Origin: Gonatopus flavifemur
Lineage: Eukaryota; Arthropoda; Insecta; Hymenoptera; Dryinidae
Length of the DNA stretch: 64,000 bases
Assembly: GCA_018340375.1 (NCBI GenBank)
Contig: JAFFJZ010000026.1
Location: 1 to 64,000, forward strand
Reading direction: 5' to 3'
The notes beneath the pieces were generated by a model, which was given only the letters and a program-made list of their open reading frames with translations, searched no databases and had not been told where the DNA came from. A program made the position numbers and the translations under genes. This document shows positions 12,761 to 25,262 of this stretch, piece by piece. The number at the start of each line of letters is the position of its first letter. Position 1 is the stretch's first letter.

Positions 12761-14811
12761 TCAATCATTATCACTGATTTCTTCATCAGATAATTCTACC
12801 CCATCTAACAATTCATCGAAAGAATTAAATTCAGTCTGTTCCACATCTCCTGTTTTGCACTCATCATTATCATCATCATCACTATCTCTGTCATCTATCG
12901 AAAGTAGCTGTCTGACTTCCACTGGTAATGGCAATCGTTTTCTTCTGCGAATTCGAGATATGATACTCATGTTGGATACAATTGGATCAGAGGAATCCAT
13001 TATGCGATAAAACAAATCTTCCAAATTCGCTTCCCTGCTACAATGTTTACTATGGTTGAGTCTAAAACTTTTATAGTCTTTATTACGAGATTCAGATGCC
13101 TCTTCTCCAAACATACCTACTGGTAGAACACAGTATTTCATTATGTCTCCAGCATGAACTAATATCTTATGAACTGTGGATGGCATAGGGTACCATGGAT
13201 AGAGGGGAATATATAATTTCGCTGTATCCATACAGAACTCTTGGAATTTTTTTACGTTGACAGGGAGTTGGCAAGAAAGAAAAATGAGAATAATTTTAAA
13301 GTTATGCACCAACTGATAATCAATGTTCAAGCAGTCAGCGAAAACATCTGCATTTTGGAATGCTCTACGCGCCGTGTTTCCATCGTTAGTACTACCACTA
13401 CCACCTGATTTTGGTTTATCGACTATTAGACCTAATTTATCATGTAAGGATTTTTGTATTTGAGCTTTTTGTTCTGCAAACAGCTTTTTCTGCTCATAAG
13501 TTCTGAGCTGCCACTTTTTAATATTCATTCGATAGGCTATGTGCAAACAACATTCGAACAATCTAATCCATGCATGTAACGGACTAACACCATACTGAAG
13601 TGAGTTCTGATCAGGAAGAAAAGTGTTTGTTTGCCCAAGAATATTCTCTATAATATTAAATTGTTTTGGAGTAGATTTGCAAATAGGGCAGCTCTGTGAG
13701 GATTTGGTGTTTGTTAAGATTTGCAATACCTTTCCATCAATCAAAGTTAAATGCATAGAAAAATGGATTCTCATTTCATGGCCACTGCTCATCACGATAC
13801 TCAAGGTATTTAATTGATCAATCTGATTTTGAATTTCCAATTTTGGGACAGAATCACTTCCGCTGATTCTTTGATAAATTCTAATTTAATAGGACGACAA
13901 AATCTTGGAGATTGTGAAGCATTATTGTACCAAATTACCTCTCCATTTTGGCATGTTAATTGTAAAGGAATCAGTGTGGTTGCAAAAATATTTTCATCAT
14001 TTGAGCCGACATTATCTGAACCAATATTAAAACGTTGCTTATACCTTGAATGACCACTGCTACCATCGAATCCCCAAGAACATGTTAAAACAAATTCTGA
14101 TTCTGTTAATGCATATGTATCCATTACTCTCAGTAAAACTTCTTCTTGCATTTCGACTATTCGTTTACTTGTATGGTTCAATAGTGATTGAACGGAAACC
14201 TGTGCTATATGTTCATTTATCAGAATGTCATCTTTTGGTGGTCTCAAAATATTTTTAGTTTCTCTTAAGTTATTGTAAGCTGGCCATATGTCAGCTCCGC
14301 AATTCTTAGATTCTTGACGTATAGCATTGTATGTCTCCTTTGATAAAGATTGATCTAATAGAAAAACTAGAGCTTCTAAAGGAGTTTTCTTTATAATTGA
14401 AGACGGTGCCATATTCATTAATTTCATCACCTTAGAAGCACGAGAGGGACTTTTTGTTATTTCATTTAGTATTACCTTCACATCATTTTGTCCAGATACA
14501 TTAGCTGCATGACGTGCAGCCGATAGAAGTCTTTGTGGATCATTAGCATTGGCAGCACTAATAGCTGAAACATATCGTCTTTTTGATCTATCAGACTCCT
14601 CCGTGTAATCAAGAGATTTTCTACCAGGACCTGCTACTGAGGATCTGAATATAAAATCAGGTAAAACAAATTCAGAATCAAGCCATTTTTCATTTTTCAA
14701 AAGAAATCTATCAGTCATTCTATTTGCAGCCTCAAATTTTATATCCCGTTTTCTTTTGATAGTTGATAATGCAAGCTTAAGACAATCTATATTTTTTTTT
14801 ATCAAAATCAC
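12761..14811 (-). CDS. Transib/RAG1-like transposase, broken at A-tracts
   Basis: Two adjacent frames make one protein of about 690 residues. The N-terminal frame (14811-13810) contains SRASKVMKLMNMAPSS, then SWGFDGSSGHSRYKQRF, a likely first catalytic Asp. The C-terminal frame (13840-12761) has a CPICKSTPKQFN zinc motif, YGVSPLHAWIRLFECCLHI, LGLIVDKPKSGGSGSTNDGN, HKILVHAGDIM and EEASESRNKDYKSFR. The last two resemble the RAG1 segments around the catalytic Glu. A single missing A in CAAAATTGG (near 13836) shifts the frame. An ATG at 14912 may be the true start (MKFTKREILELLSN), with two more A-tract slips between it and 14811. The second catalytic Asp is not obvious, because the position matching the RAG1 LHCD motif reads LHAW. 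The acidic C-terminus ends ELSDEEISDND. Confidence 0.75.
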
Positions 14812-15116
14812 TTACGTTTTTATTGAGCTTATTTAATATGTATGTAACAACTGAATCTTTTTTTTGGTGAATTTGAAAGCAACTCAAGAATTTCTCTTTT
14901 GGTGAATTTCATTTTATGCACATGAAACGAAACTTTCACATTCACCAGCTGCTATAAATTGAATCGACTCTTACAAAAATGAAAAAGACTGAATATTGAT
15001 GAAATGCTCACTTTATCCTGAAAGATGAGGTTCATGTGATAAACTAAGTGCCATTAACCGAACTTCTCCGATAATCTTTGTATAGCATATAACGCATCAG
15101 AATCATAAGCGAAGAG

Positions 15117-15504
15117 TAATGTTGCCGCGAGCCGCAAAATAAGCCGTAACGAATTCCAGGTTTTAAATTATCTGAATCCAAAGTGACCTGCTCTTTAGTC
15201 AACGAAATTGCCCCAAAATCCAATTTATCAGACCTTCAACTGAATTTGAAGGTTCAAATTGTGATATATCTTTATTGAAAAAAAGTTTTAAATCAATCTA
15301 TACTCGAGCTGGACCTATGCTGTTGGATGTAGAAATCGATTGCAAATTCAAATTACAGAACTACGAGTTTATATGAACTTTTGAATGAGACTATAGGACC
15401 ATCCAACCAAGTATTCAGACAATTTCCACGTCTCATAGTCCTATTTGAATCCAGTTGAGATCTAAAGCTCGTTACGGCTCGTTTTGCGGCTCGCGGCAAC
15501 ACTA
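15117..15504. mobile_element. hAT-type MITE inside the Transib-like element
   Basis: The ends are TAATGTTGCCGCGAG at the left and the complement of TAGTGTTGCCGCGAG at the right. The 8-bp flanks GCGAAGAG and GCGAAGAA match at seven of eight bases, as expected for a hAT insertion. Inner arms pair through GCCGCAAAA and CCGTAACGA. It has no coding frame. Confidence 0.75.
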
Positions 15505-16639
15505 GCGAAGAACCTTCCCAACACACACAAATACTGGCGTTTCAAAGGACCATTAAAGGGCCGCTATCAGCATCGTTGGACCATTGATGGTCCATTAAAA
15601 CGGCAACAATTGGTGTTTATGGGGTTAAGAAAATTTGATGAATTTTCAAATTTTATTCCGCCATATTGGATCCGCCATCTTGAATTTGCAAAATCTGACC
15701 TCAGATTCATAATCAGCAACCCTAAAAACCTCTGTACACCAGAATCCAGACGGTTCTAATGAAATTTTCAATTTTTACCACTTGTTCAAATATTTGTCCC
15801 ATTGACGTAACGAGTTTTCATTCACATTAAATACGATTTTTCTGACTTCTGAATGAAAACGGGCAAAAAGGGGCATATCCACAGTGTTGAGAACTCTTTC
15901 ACGAAAAGTTTGGTATATCATTCTGTCCATTTGGAAGTGGAAGCTCGGGGAAGGTTCAATTCAAAGGTACAGAAGTGCAGTAAAACCTAATGAAATGAGA
16001 CAAACTGAAATGATTAGACTAAAAATATAGCATGGAAAATGTTATTTCTTTACAAATATCATTAGAATTATGCAATTACGAGATAAATATGCACTGCTGC
16101 GATGTCTAGAGAAATGATATTGAGTTCGGAGCATGTATAAACTCAATGACAATGCATTCATTTTTCAACATAAATTTGAAATAAAAATGTCCTTTATGAG
16201 GGACCTAAGCTACCAAAAGTAACAATATTTTGTGATTCAGTGTGTCAAAGTATATGGAAACAAATTATGATGTTTATATTTAATTTCAATCAATTTGAAA
16301 AAGAATCGTTTTTGGCCACGCAACTAGATTTCTGGCCCACTGTGCTGTGTAAGGATTGGTAGATAAATTTATAGAGTATATACATTGTAAATACGTGAAC
16401 AAGTATAACCTGTCAATGAGCTGATGTGTTGATAGCTTATTAAAATATTAGAAGAATAATTCAAAAATGAATGAATTACAGGTTACTACAGGTCATTCAG
16501 AACAATCAAACACAAACAAATAACTTGGAATTATATATACTTTTATACATTACTTCGAAGAAATTCATGAATGAATGAATAAATGAATGATGAAGAGGTT
16601 ATTTGTGAAAAAAACAGAAAAAGTTCAGGAAAGGTATGA

Positions 16640-19600
16640 ATGAATCTATTTGCTACATTCAGAAAATTGGAATATACACAGGTAAGCTCCGTATGATGAA
16701 TAATTCATGAAATGCATGATTCCTTTACAGGCAAAAAGCATAGCAGATATACCATGATCCCTGACGGACAGTTTGCTACTGTTGGTTCCTGTAACTGGAA
16801 CCAGATACAAATAATAGAAAATCATACAAGGTTTAGTCAAGGAGAATAATTCAAATTCATAAATTCTGAGGCAAAATAGTGTTGCCGCGATATTATCGTC
16901 GATAATTGAGGATTATCTCAATTCTTACACGTTCCTATGGAATATATAATCCACGAATCTTCGATTATGCTCATGATGAAACGGAATAATGAATGATCCC
17001 AGACTTGTACACAAAATAAACCAAGGTATGCTTCCATTTATCGTTACGATATATCGATAATTATCGTTACGATAGTGTAAGAATATTTTGATTTATTTTG
17101 TTTAAAAGACCAAGATGATCCATTATCCCGTTTCATTTCATGCACAGTCGAAGATCTACGCGTTAAAAGTTCCATGAAAACCTGTCAAAATTGAGATAAT
17201 CGATTATTTCTGAATTTCGACGATAATATCGCGGCAACACTAAGGCAAAAGCATATCGGATATATCATAACCTTCACGGACAGTGCTACTGTCCTATCCT
17301 CCTACTAGAGTCATTGGCGGATGATCAAATGGATCATACGGAGTATGTTCAAGGGGAATGAGTCAAATTGACTCCTAATCTTTCTATAGACCAAAACAAA
17401 ACGGGTATATCATAACTCCTGACGGACAGCTAGCTACCGTCAATTTCTCAAATTAGGATGGTAGACAATTGATGGAAAAGATTATACCGAGCTTGCTTGA
17501 GAATTATTCAAGTTATTTGCTATTCCTTTACAGGTGAAATTATAGTGGATATACCATACCCTGGACAGACAGTCCACTGATCTATACCTTTTCCCAACTG
17601 GAATCGTGAGCAAATGATGAAACAGATGATATTGAGCCTGCTCCAACAGAAGCGAATGAATGAAACATTTTCCTCCCCGCAAACCCTGATCGACAATGAC
17701 TATACTTAGGCTCAACTAAAACGGCTAGAGATGTTGCTTATTCTAAAATAACTGTTCCAAATCTTTTTCATCTTTCTTCAGAGAGAAAACCATAAAGAGA
17801 TGTCTGGTAAGAAAAAGTACGTTTAATATAATTTTATTCTCTTTGTAGTTTTGATGGAGAGTATTATCTAATGGAACAGTCCATTGAATCCAACCAAATC
17901 TGATTCAGAATCAGACATCAACTACATTGACTACAACAAGAATAACATGAATACATTCTACTGCGTTGACTTCAAATAGAACATTGCACAAGATTCAGTA
18001 GCTTTCTTTGACAAAGGCTAAAATTTTTGAATATGAATGAAAATGATAGTATTGGTAGCTAACATACAGATCTATGGTATGTTTGCTTCATTTTGTTTCA
18101 TCCTCATCCACCTGTGATGCTATTCAGAGAATCTAATAATAGTTTCGGATAGACCTTTGATATATTCACTACACTCTTGCCTCTTCTTCACTCGACTAAG
18201 AGGCCACCGAATGGAATTGATAGTGACAGCTATCGTCTAGCTGAATAGCTAGTTACAAATTTAAGATTCGTCTGCTTCATTTCTGCTTCGTCTCTATCCA
18301 CCTGTGATTCTACTCCAAGAAACTCATGAGTCCAGTATGTCATCAAAATGTGGCATATCTGCTGTGCTTTTGCCTCTAGAGAAATCGTTTTGTTCAATTA
18401 ATAGTTTTAATTGAAAATATTTTATATACTTTAATGTAACTGAAGTGCCTGGAGACCAACCTTAACCTCCAACGTTTTCAAGCTTCTTCTATCTCATTGA
18501 GGTTGTGTCATGAACTTCTCATTCTAGAAACTTTTCATACTGCATTGGGGTTTTTGGAAGATTCCACGTTCTGATTATATTTGATATTTGATGAATTTCA
18601 CTTTCTGATTATAAGCGATGATTTAGTTGTTGATTCGTGACATAATCTTTAATTATTCATTCCATGCCATTCATCATCAATTGAATCCACTTTATAATCT
18701 GTAGTTCATCCATTCAATACAAAATTGCCTATGAAATTACCTCAATGAAATGGATAATGGTGGTGGACAACGTACAGATCGAATGGTATATTTGCGTCGT
18801 TTTTGTCTTCCCTCATTGGCCTGATACTTCCTTGACCAAGAGTTGTTATCGGGTTGCTTGAGTAGTATCACAGGTGTATAAGAAAACACGGAAAAGAAGC
18901 GAATATACCATAGCCCTGTACGTTGTCTACCACCACTATCAATTTCATACAGACGGTCTTGTGGAAATTTTGTATTGAATGTATGAATTACATATTACGA
19001 AGTGGATTCAATTGATAATGAATGGCATGAAATGGATGATTGGAGATTATGTAATGAATTAATAACTGAATCATCAGTTATAATCAGAAAGGGGAATTCA
19101 TCAAAAAACCCCAATGCAATATAAGAAGTTTCTAGAAAGTGAAGTTCATGACAAAACCTCAAAGAGATGTAAATAGTTTGACCAACGGTAGAAGTTGAAA
19201 TTGGTCTCCAGTTACTTTAGTCACATTGGAGTATATCAAAGCGATTTTTTCAAAGGCGAAAACACAGTAAATCTGCCACAGACCTACAACATGCCGGGCT
19301 CATCATTTCCTTGGAGTGGAATCATAGGTGACTGGGGACGAAGCAGAAATGGAGCAGGCGTATCAAAAAATTTGTATGCTAGCTACCGTCATTATCAATT
19401 TTATTCGGTGGCCTCATAGTCGAACGAAGAAAAGGCAAAAGTGGATATATCCCAGATCTATCCGATGCTGGTATCAGATTCTTTGTGCATTGTTTCAGGG
19501 GGATAAGAAAGAAACAAAATGAAGCGAATATACCATAGATCTGTGAGTTTGCCATCACCACTATCAATTCGCATTACAGTTCAAAAGTGGATTCAATTGA

Positions 19601-20160
19601 TAATGAATCCCTAGATTCTGTGGATAGAATCACAGGTGGATGAAGGAAAAACAGTCAAGATGCAGATATATCATACATCTGTATATCATGTATCAGCAAG
19701 ATCAATAGCAATAGGTAGCGTCGTAAGAAAATGAAGAAAAGACAGGAGCGTAGTGGATATTCAACAAGTCATTGCATCAGGTATACTACTATCAGATTCT
19801 TCCAATAGAACCACTGGTGGGAGAAGGAAAAGCAAGGAGGATACAGGTGTAACATGCATCTGTACATTACATGCCAGCATGATCGATCATCAATCAATCA
19901 TGATCAATATCATTATAAAGCGTCATAGGAAAATGAAGAACAGGCAGGGGCGCAGAGGATATACAACAGGTCCTTGCGCCGCGTATACTATTATCAGATT
20001 TTTTCAATAGAATCACTGGTAGATGAAGAGAAAGCGATAAGGACGCAGTTGTACTATACATCTGTATGCCACTTATCATCATGGTCATTAGGTAGCGTTG
20101 AAAGAAAATGAAGAAAAGACAGGAGCGCTGTGGATATAACACAAATTTTTGCATCAGATG
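16640..20160. repeat. Diverged tandem array with GGATATACCATAC/GACGGACAG words
   Basis: Words of the type GGATATACCAT, CCTGACGGACAG and GCTACTGTC recur at roughly 150-190 bp steps (16740, 17253, 17403, 17540, 18902, 19529, 19664, 19750, 19950, 20130), in both orientations. Units around 19700-20150 also repeat AAATGAAGAAAAGACAGGAG. It is interrupted by the hAT MITE at 16877-17242. Open frames are short and conflicting, and I see no gene. Confidence 0.6.
16877..17242. mobile_element. hAT-type MITE with perfect 8-bp duplication AGGCAAAA
   Basis: The ends are TAGTGTTGCCGCGATATTAT and its complement. The 8-mer AGGCAAAA occurs immediately outside both ends (16869-16876 and 17243-17250). The arms continue with CGTCGATAATTGAGG and ATTGAGATAATCGATT words. 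It shares the outer 14 bp with the element at 15117-15504 but not the interior. Confidence 0.9.
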
Positions 20161-20219
20161 CACTTGACTGACCAATTGACGAATGATTACGCAGACTGTT
20201 TGGGATCAACTCGACGAAA

Positions 20220-21400
20220 ATTGAGCAGATACAAAAGTATTCTGATTATAGAAACTGTTGTAGAATAACTACAGGTCAACCTGACTGATATAACTGGAGA
20301 TAAAATTAATTCTAAGTATTTTCTTCCAAAGTTTCATCTCTCCAGATGTTCCATTCAAGCTGGATTATATTTCTATTCTTACAAACTTTTATTTTTATCC
20401 TTCATTATCTTTGTTTTCGAATGATTCAAGTTTCGAATATCATGAATATTCAATATCTTCATTTTCATATATTCTGATATTCACAGATCATTATTCTTGA
20501 TTATGTGTTACAAATGAAAATAATCTTATTCAACCGCCCATTTTTCTCCTCATTTCAACATGTATTTAATAATGAGGATTTGCGAGAGTGAAAATACGTG
20601 AGAATACATATTCATCACAGCGATATGCAGAAAAGAATTATCTGAAAATTAAGATGATTGACCATACAGATCTCTAATGGAAAATGTTCAATTGAAGATA
20701 GAGTATTTGAGAGACAGAATATTTCGGAGTATTATATATGTTGAAAATGATATTACAATTACAGATATTGTTTTTGAATGAATAAGGATCAACCTGATTG
20801 ATGTAGCTGGAGATAGAATTGATTCTAAAATATAAGTTTGAACCCTCCAGTTGTTTCATTCAAGCTGAATAGTATTTCCATTTCTACGAACTTCTATCTT
20901 CAATTTCAATTACGTTTCTTTTCAAATAATTCTATTCTTTAATTTCACCAACGTTGAATACTGTCATCTTCACATATTTTCACCCTGCAGGTCTGTATTT
21001 CCAAATATGTGCCGAAAATGGAAGAAAATTCAACAGCAATTTCTTTCCTTTCAATATGTACCAAGAAATGAAGACCTGTTAGAGTACAAATATAGTATGT
21101 AGAAATAAATATTGATGATCAGATATAATATTAAAGAGAAGAAGTTTATGAAAATAAACAAAAATAAAAATACGAATATTTTATGAAAAAACAAGTACTT
21201 GAAAGTAAACCATTCCGAGATATCATATATGTTATAAAGGAGTCTAAAGTAATCAAAATTATTGTAGAATAACTATCAGTAGCCTGACTCGTGTGACTGA
21301 AGATACGATTTATTCTAAAATGATATCTGCAAAAGTTTTATCTCTCCTGTTTTTACATTCAAGGTGAATGATATTTCTATTCTTACAAACCTCTATTTTT
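20220..21400. repeat. Three diverged copies of a ~500-bp repeat
   Basis: The phrase CTGA-TGATGTAGCTGGAGATA-AATT-ATTCTAAAAT recurs near 20283, 20795 and 21287, each followed by a TTTCATTCAAGCTGAAT-like stretch and TCTATTCTTACAAAC. Spacing is about 500 bp. No gene was recognised. Confidence 0.5.
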
Positions 21401-22744
21401 TAGACAATCATACTTGTTTTCTCCCTCTAACTTGATTTATTGTCCTCAAATCACAGATAACATGGAGTTCATAAAGAATCCTCCAAAAACTTCATTCAAA
21501 ATCCACAGTTCTCAAGAAGTTATTTAAGAATTAATCAATGAACTCTATGCTACCCGGGGTATCATCCCATACAGCACACGAGTTCGTAGATCGTTTGATG
21601 AGCGAAGAACTCGCTACAGTAGCCAAAAACAGCCATATGTTAGGTTGGTAAGAAAATCTTACGACATTTTTTTCTTACAATAAAGTTCGAGAACATTCGA
21701 GAGTCGTCTATGCGAGATTAGTCTAGAACCTCTCATACCGCAGTGTTTATAAATCAGTCAGTTGTTCCGCGCAGTCAGTATACGAGCAAAAATGGAACAA
21801 AGTGCACTTCAAGCAATCACTTATTACGAATTTTTAGGGCATTCTGCAAGAGCTGAAGCCGCTAGTATTTGCAGCGCGTTCAAGTCAGACGTTGTTCATC
21901 CTTCAATTGTATCTCGTTGGTATCAACGTTCCCGTTTAGGCGATACATCTTTTGAAGATAAACCTAGGTCCGGCAGGAAATCAGCTGTTCACGATGAAAA
22001 ACTGCGTGTACTTATAAAAGCAAAGCCTAACACGTCGTCACGAGAATTAGCCAACAAACTCGATTGTTGCCACCCCACGATTCTAACATTCACAAGAGAT
22101 GGGATGTAGAAAAGTTGTGTCGTCTTGGATACCACACGATCTCAGCGAATCGAACAAAGCGTCACGGGTGTCTATATGTCTTTCACTCCTGCATCGTCCG
22201 AACAGAAAGGATTTTCTTCGAGAATTCATCACTGGAGATGAAAGTTGGGTGCTCTATATCAACCACACACGCAAGCGACAGTGGCTACCGAAAGAAGAAA
22301 AACCAGAGCCAACTCCTAAACTGCCTCGCGGAGTACAGAGAGTATTACTCTGTTGTTGGTGGGACTCTGAGGGCTTGCTCTACACTGTTGAAAATTTCTG
22401 CATGAATTTTAATGTAAATCTACCGGAAGTTTTTGTCAAGTACGTAACTGAAAATTCATGTACAGGTTCCACAAATTTCAAGTCTACATACACTAAATTT
22501 AATGTACATGGATTTGAAATTAAATGTATGAATACATGAAATTTGTATATGAATTTTCATTCGCCCCAGTAAAGATGTGAAATTATAATAATACATCGAC
22601 AATGATTATTCAGTAAAATATTTATGCTTTGGCCCAAAATGTCTTTAAAAATAAAAAACTGAATTTTAAGCAAAAACATGTTTCGGAGGAGAACACTTGC
22701 AGATTGACGACCACGTTGTTCACTACGTTCTCATGTCATGGAGA

Positions 22745-22860
22745 GAAAATTGGAACCCTCGAAGAGAATCGAACCACCTAACCCAATCCCTACCTAATGT
22801 TGCGCGATCTACTATCCTAACGCCCTAACGACCTAAGCTAAACCGGTACCTACGTGGTTT
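22745..22860 (-). ncRNA. tRNA-derived (SINE-like) sequence in element A
   Basis: On the minus strand, TAGCTTAGGTCGTTAGG resembles a pol III A box and GGTTCGATTCTCTTCG resembles a B box, spaced somewhat wider than in a normal tRNA. A copy occurs in element B on the plus strand near 60236-60345. It is unlikely to be a functional tRNA, because the anticodon arm is not well formed. Confidence 0.4.
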
Positions 22861-25156
22861 ATTAGAGAAGATCAATGTAAATGACGTGGATATCTGATTC
22901 AATCCATCGGTTGAGTATAATAATCCATTAGCCTATGTGAAAATTGCAATTCGGTTGACAGATGTGAGGTTAAGTTTATGTGATAAAAAACAATGAATGA
23001 ATTATTTTTGTGAAATGTGTGGTCGTTATTGTTTAATTATTATGTATTAAAAATCTTTTCAAGCAAAAGTTTAAAATGAATTTCCAAAAACTTGGATTAT
23101 TCACATAAAGCTCGTTGGATGGTTTTACTCTTGAAGAGTACTGTCAAAGTTGACATTTGCAAATTGGAGAAAAAAGTCTTATTTTCTGTCTTGAATTTGT
23201 TATTAGAGTGGTGATAAACTTGTAGAAAGAGTTTGAAGGTTGGGTGAAATCCATATTGATCAGGAAAGTCGAAACCGTATTGCAAAACTTGGAAAATCTG
23301 TTAACGTAGCTGACAATACTGGGGTATCGAGTCAGCTTTTCCTCACTACATGAAATCTAGGCAGGAGAAATGTATCAAAATTCAGTGAATTCAATTTGGT
23401 GTTGAGTAAGAGGAGACAGAAATATCCATTTGATTTTATTGGTTACTATAAAAATGTCAACAAATAAGGAAAGGCTATGTAGGACTCACTGTATCGTCTT
23501 TCATCATTTTTGTTTCAATAATGTTGTATCATGCTGCTACGAATGAATGTTATTATATTTGTGAAACAGGTTCAATACACTTGTTTCTTCAACTTATTAG
23601 TAAGAAAATACAAAAATGTCCACAATACAAAATTATTGAAACAAAAATAATGAAAGACGATACAGTGAGTCCTACATAGCCTTTCCTTATTTGTTGACAT
23701 TTTTATAGTAACCAATAAAATCCAATGAATATTTCTGTCTTCTCTCACTCAACACCAACTTGAATTCACTGAATTTTGATACATTTCTCCTGCCTAGATT
23801 TCATGTAGTAAGGAAAAGCTGACTCGATACCCCAGTATTGTCAGCTACGTTAACAGATTTTCCAAGTTTTGCAATACGGTTTTGACTTTCCTGATCAATA
23901 TGGATTCCACCCAACCTTCAAACTCTTGCTACAAGTTTGTCACTACTCTAATAACAAATTCAAGACAGAAAATAAGACTTTCTTCTCCAATTTGCAAATG
24001 TCAACTTTGACAGTACTCTTCAAGAGTAAAACCATCCAACGAGCTTTATGTGAATAATCCAAGTTTCTGGAAATTTATTTTAAACATTCGCTTAAAATAG
24101 TTTTGATTAAATGAGTTCTTCATGACTCATATTACTACAAAAATGATTTGATCTCTGAGTTTTTTCTGAGAAATATTGATGTAAGTATTTGAATAAAACT
24201 CTTTCTCACTGCATCAACAAATTATGATTTTTCACATACTACAACAGCTATGACTGATTCAATAATTCATGTTGCACTGAATAATAGATTTTTTTAATAC
24301 ATATTAATTAAGAACTAACGATCACACATTTCACGAAAATAATTAATTTTTATTTTTCAATTCAAAGAAGTCAACCTCATATCCGTAAACTATACTTCAA
24401 TTCTAAAATACGAACAGATTTGTTACATTTTCTTCCTCATTTATATTACCTGTAATTATATGTAAAAATTAATGGAAAAACCTGTTCAGCTGTTTAAAAA
24501 TCTTTATAAAATACGTGCTGTATGGGTACTGACATTTCCGATATCAAGTGTGAACAGTATTTTATTCATTTTAGAATTGAAAAGTTCATTCTTCTCCATT
24601 TTATATATATTTTAGTAAGCACTTGTATAATTATTAGAGATGGTTTCACTCCACATTATCAATTAGTTCAACTTATTACATACTAATAAGTAGCTCACTA
24701 GTTTTGACCAACCAACGCTAGTTGGATTCAACTTATCAGTAATTGACCAGTACCTCGCTAGTTTTTTGTGCTCAGTTTTTCCTCTCTAGCGCCTCATCGG
24801 TCATAGGAAAAAATTTGTGAAATTTCTACCAGGGGACAGACGAAACATATGATATTTTTCGCCTCCTTCTTTCATAAAATATGTAAGAATTACAAATTTC
24901 AAATATGTGATAATAAAATACATGCATGGGATTGCGCACTGTGAATGCAAATTCTCATTCCATATTGGTTCTGAAATATAGGAAGCCAAATTTTCTGAAT
25001 TATAACCTTCGATCGTAAGAATTTTCCATCGATCCCATAATGTTTCAGAACCACTATGAAATTAAAATCCTCAATCCCAAGCATGTATTTTATCATCGTA
25101 TTTATTTCTCACGTGGTTCACGAAAATATTTCGCGCAAAATTTCGTACCCTTCCCC

Positions 25157-25262
25157 AACAGAACCTCAAATTTGTGTACGTCCAGAAAACGCCCAAATAC
25201 GTTTCTCGGACGTCCTTCGGAGGTTTCCTGGACGTACACAAATTTTAGGTTCTGTTGGGGTT
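25157..25262. mobile_element. Short palindrome with TGTACGTCCAG words inside element A
   Basis: The left half reads CCCAACAGAACCTCAAATTT then GTGTACGTCCAG. The right half is the near-perfect complement, ending TTAGGTTCTGTTGGGG. The centre holds GGACGTCC-like words. It has no coding content. Confidence 0.55.

Larger units (their letters stand above)
11522..16344. mobile_element. Transib/RAG1-like DNA transposon with CACAGTG ends
   Basis: The left end reads CACAGTGGGCCAG and the right end is its exact complement (16332-16344). A second matched block, GTGGCCAAAA, lies at the same distance inside each end. CACAGTG is the terminal heptamer of Transib elements and of V(D)J recombination signals. 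The element encloses a two-part transposase on the minus strand (12761-14811). It also carries diverged repeats near both ends in opposite orientation (11560-11940 and 15640-15800). Two later insertions sit inside it (11952-12175 and 15117-15504). Flanking 5-mers (CTTCA and CTGTG) do not match, so no target duplication is visible. The right end could alternatively be a poorer repeat copy near 15806. Confidence 0.75.
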
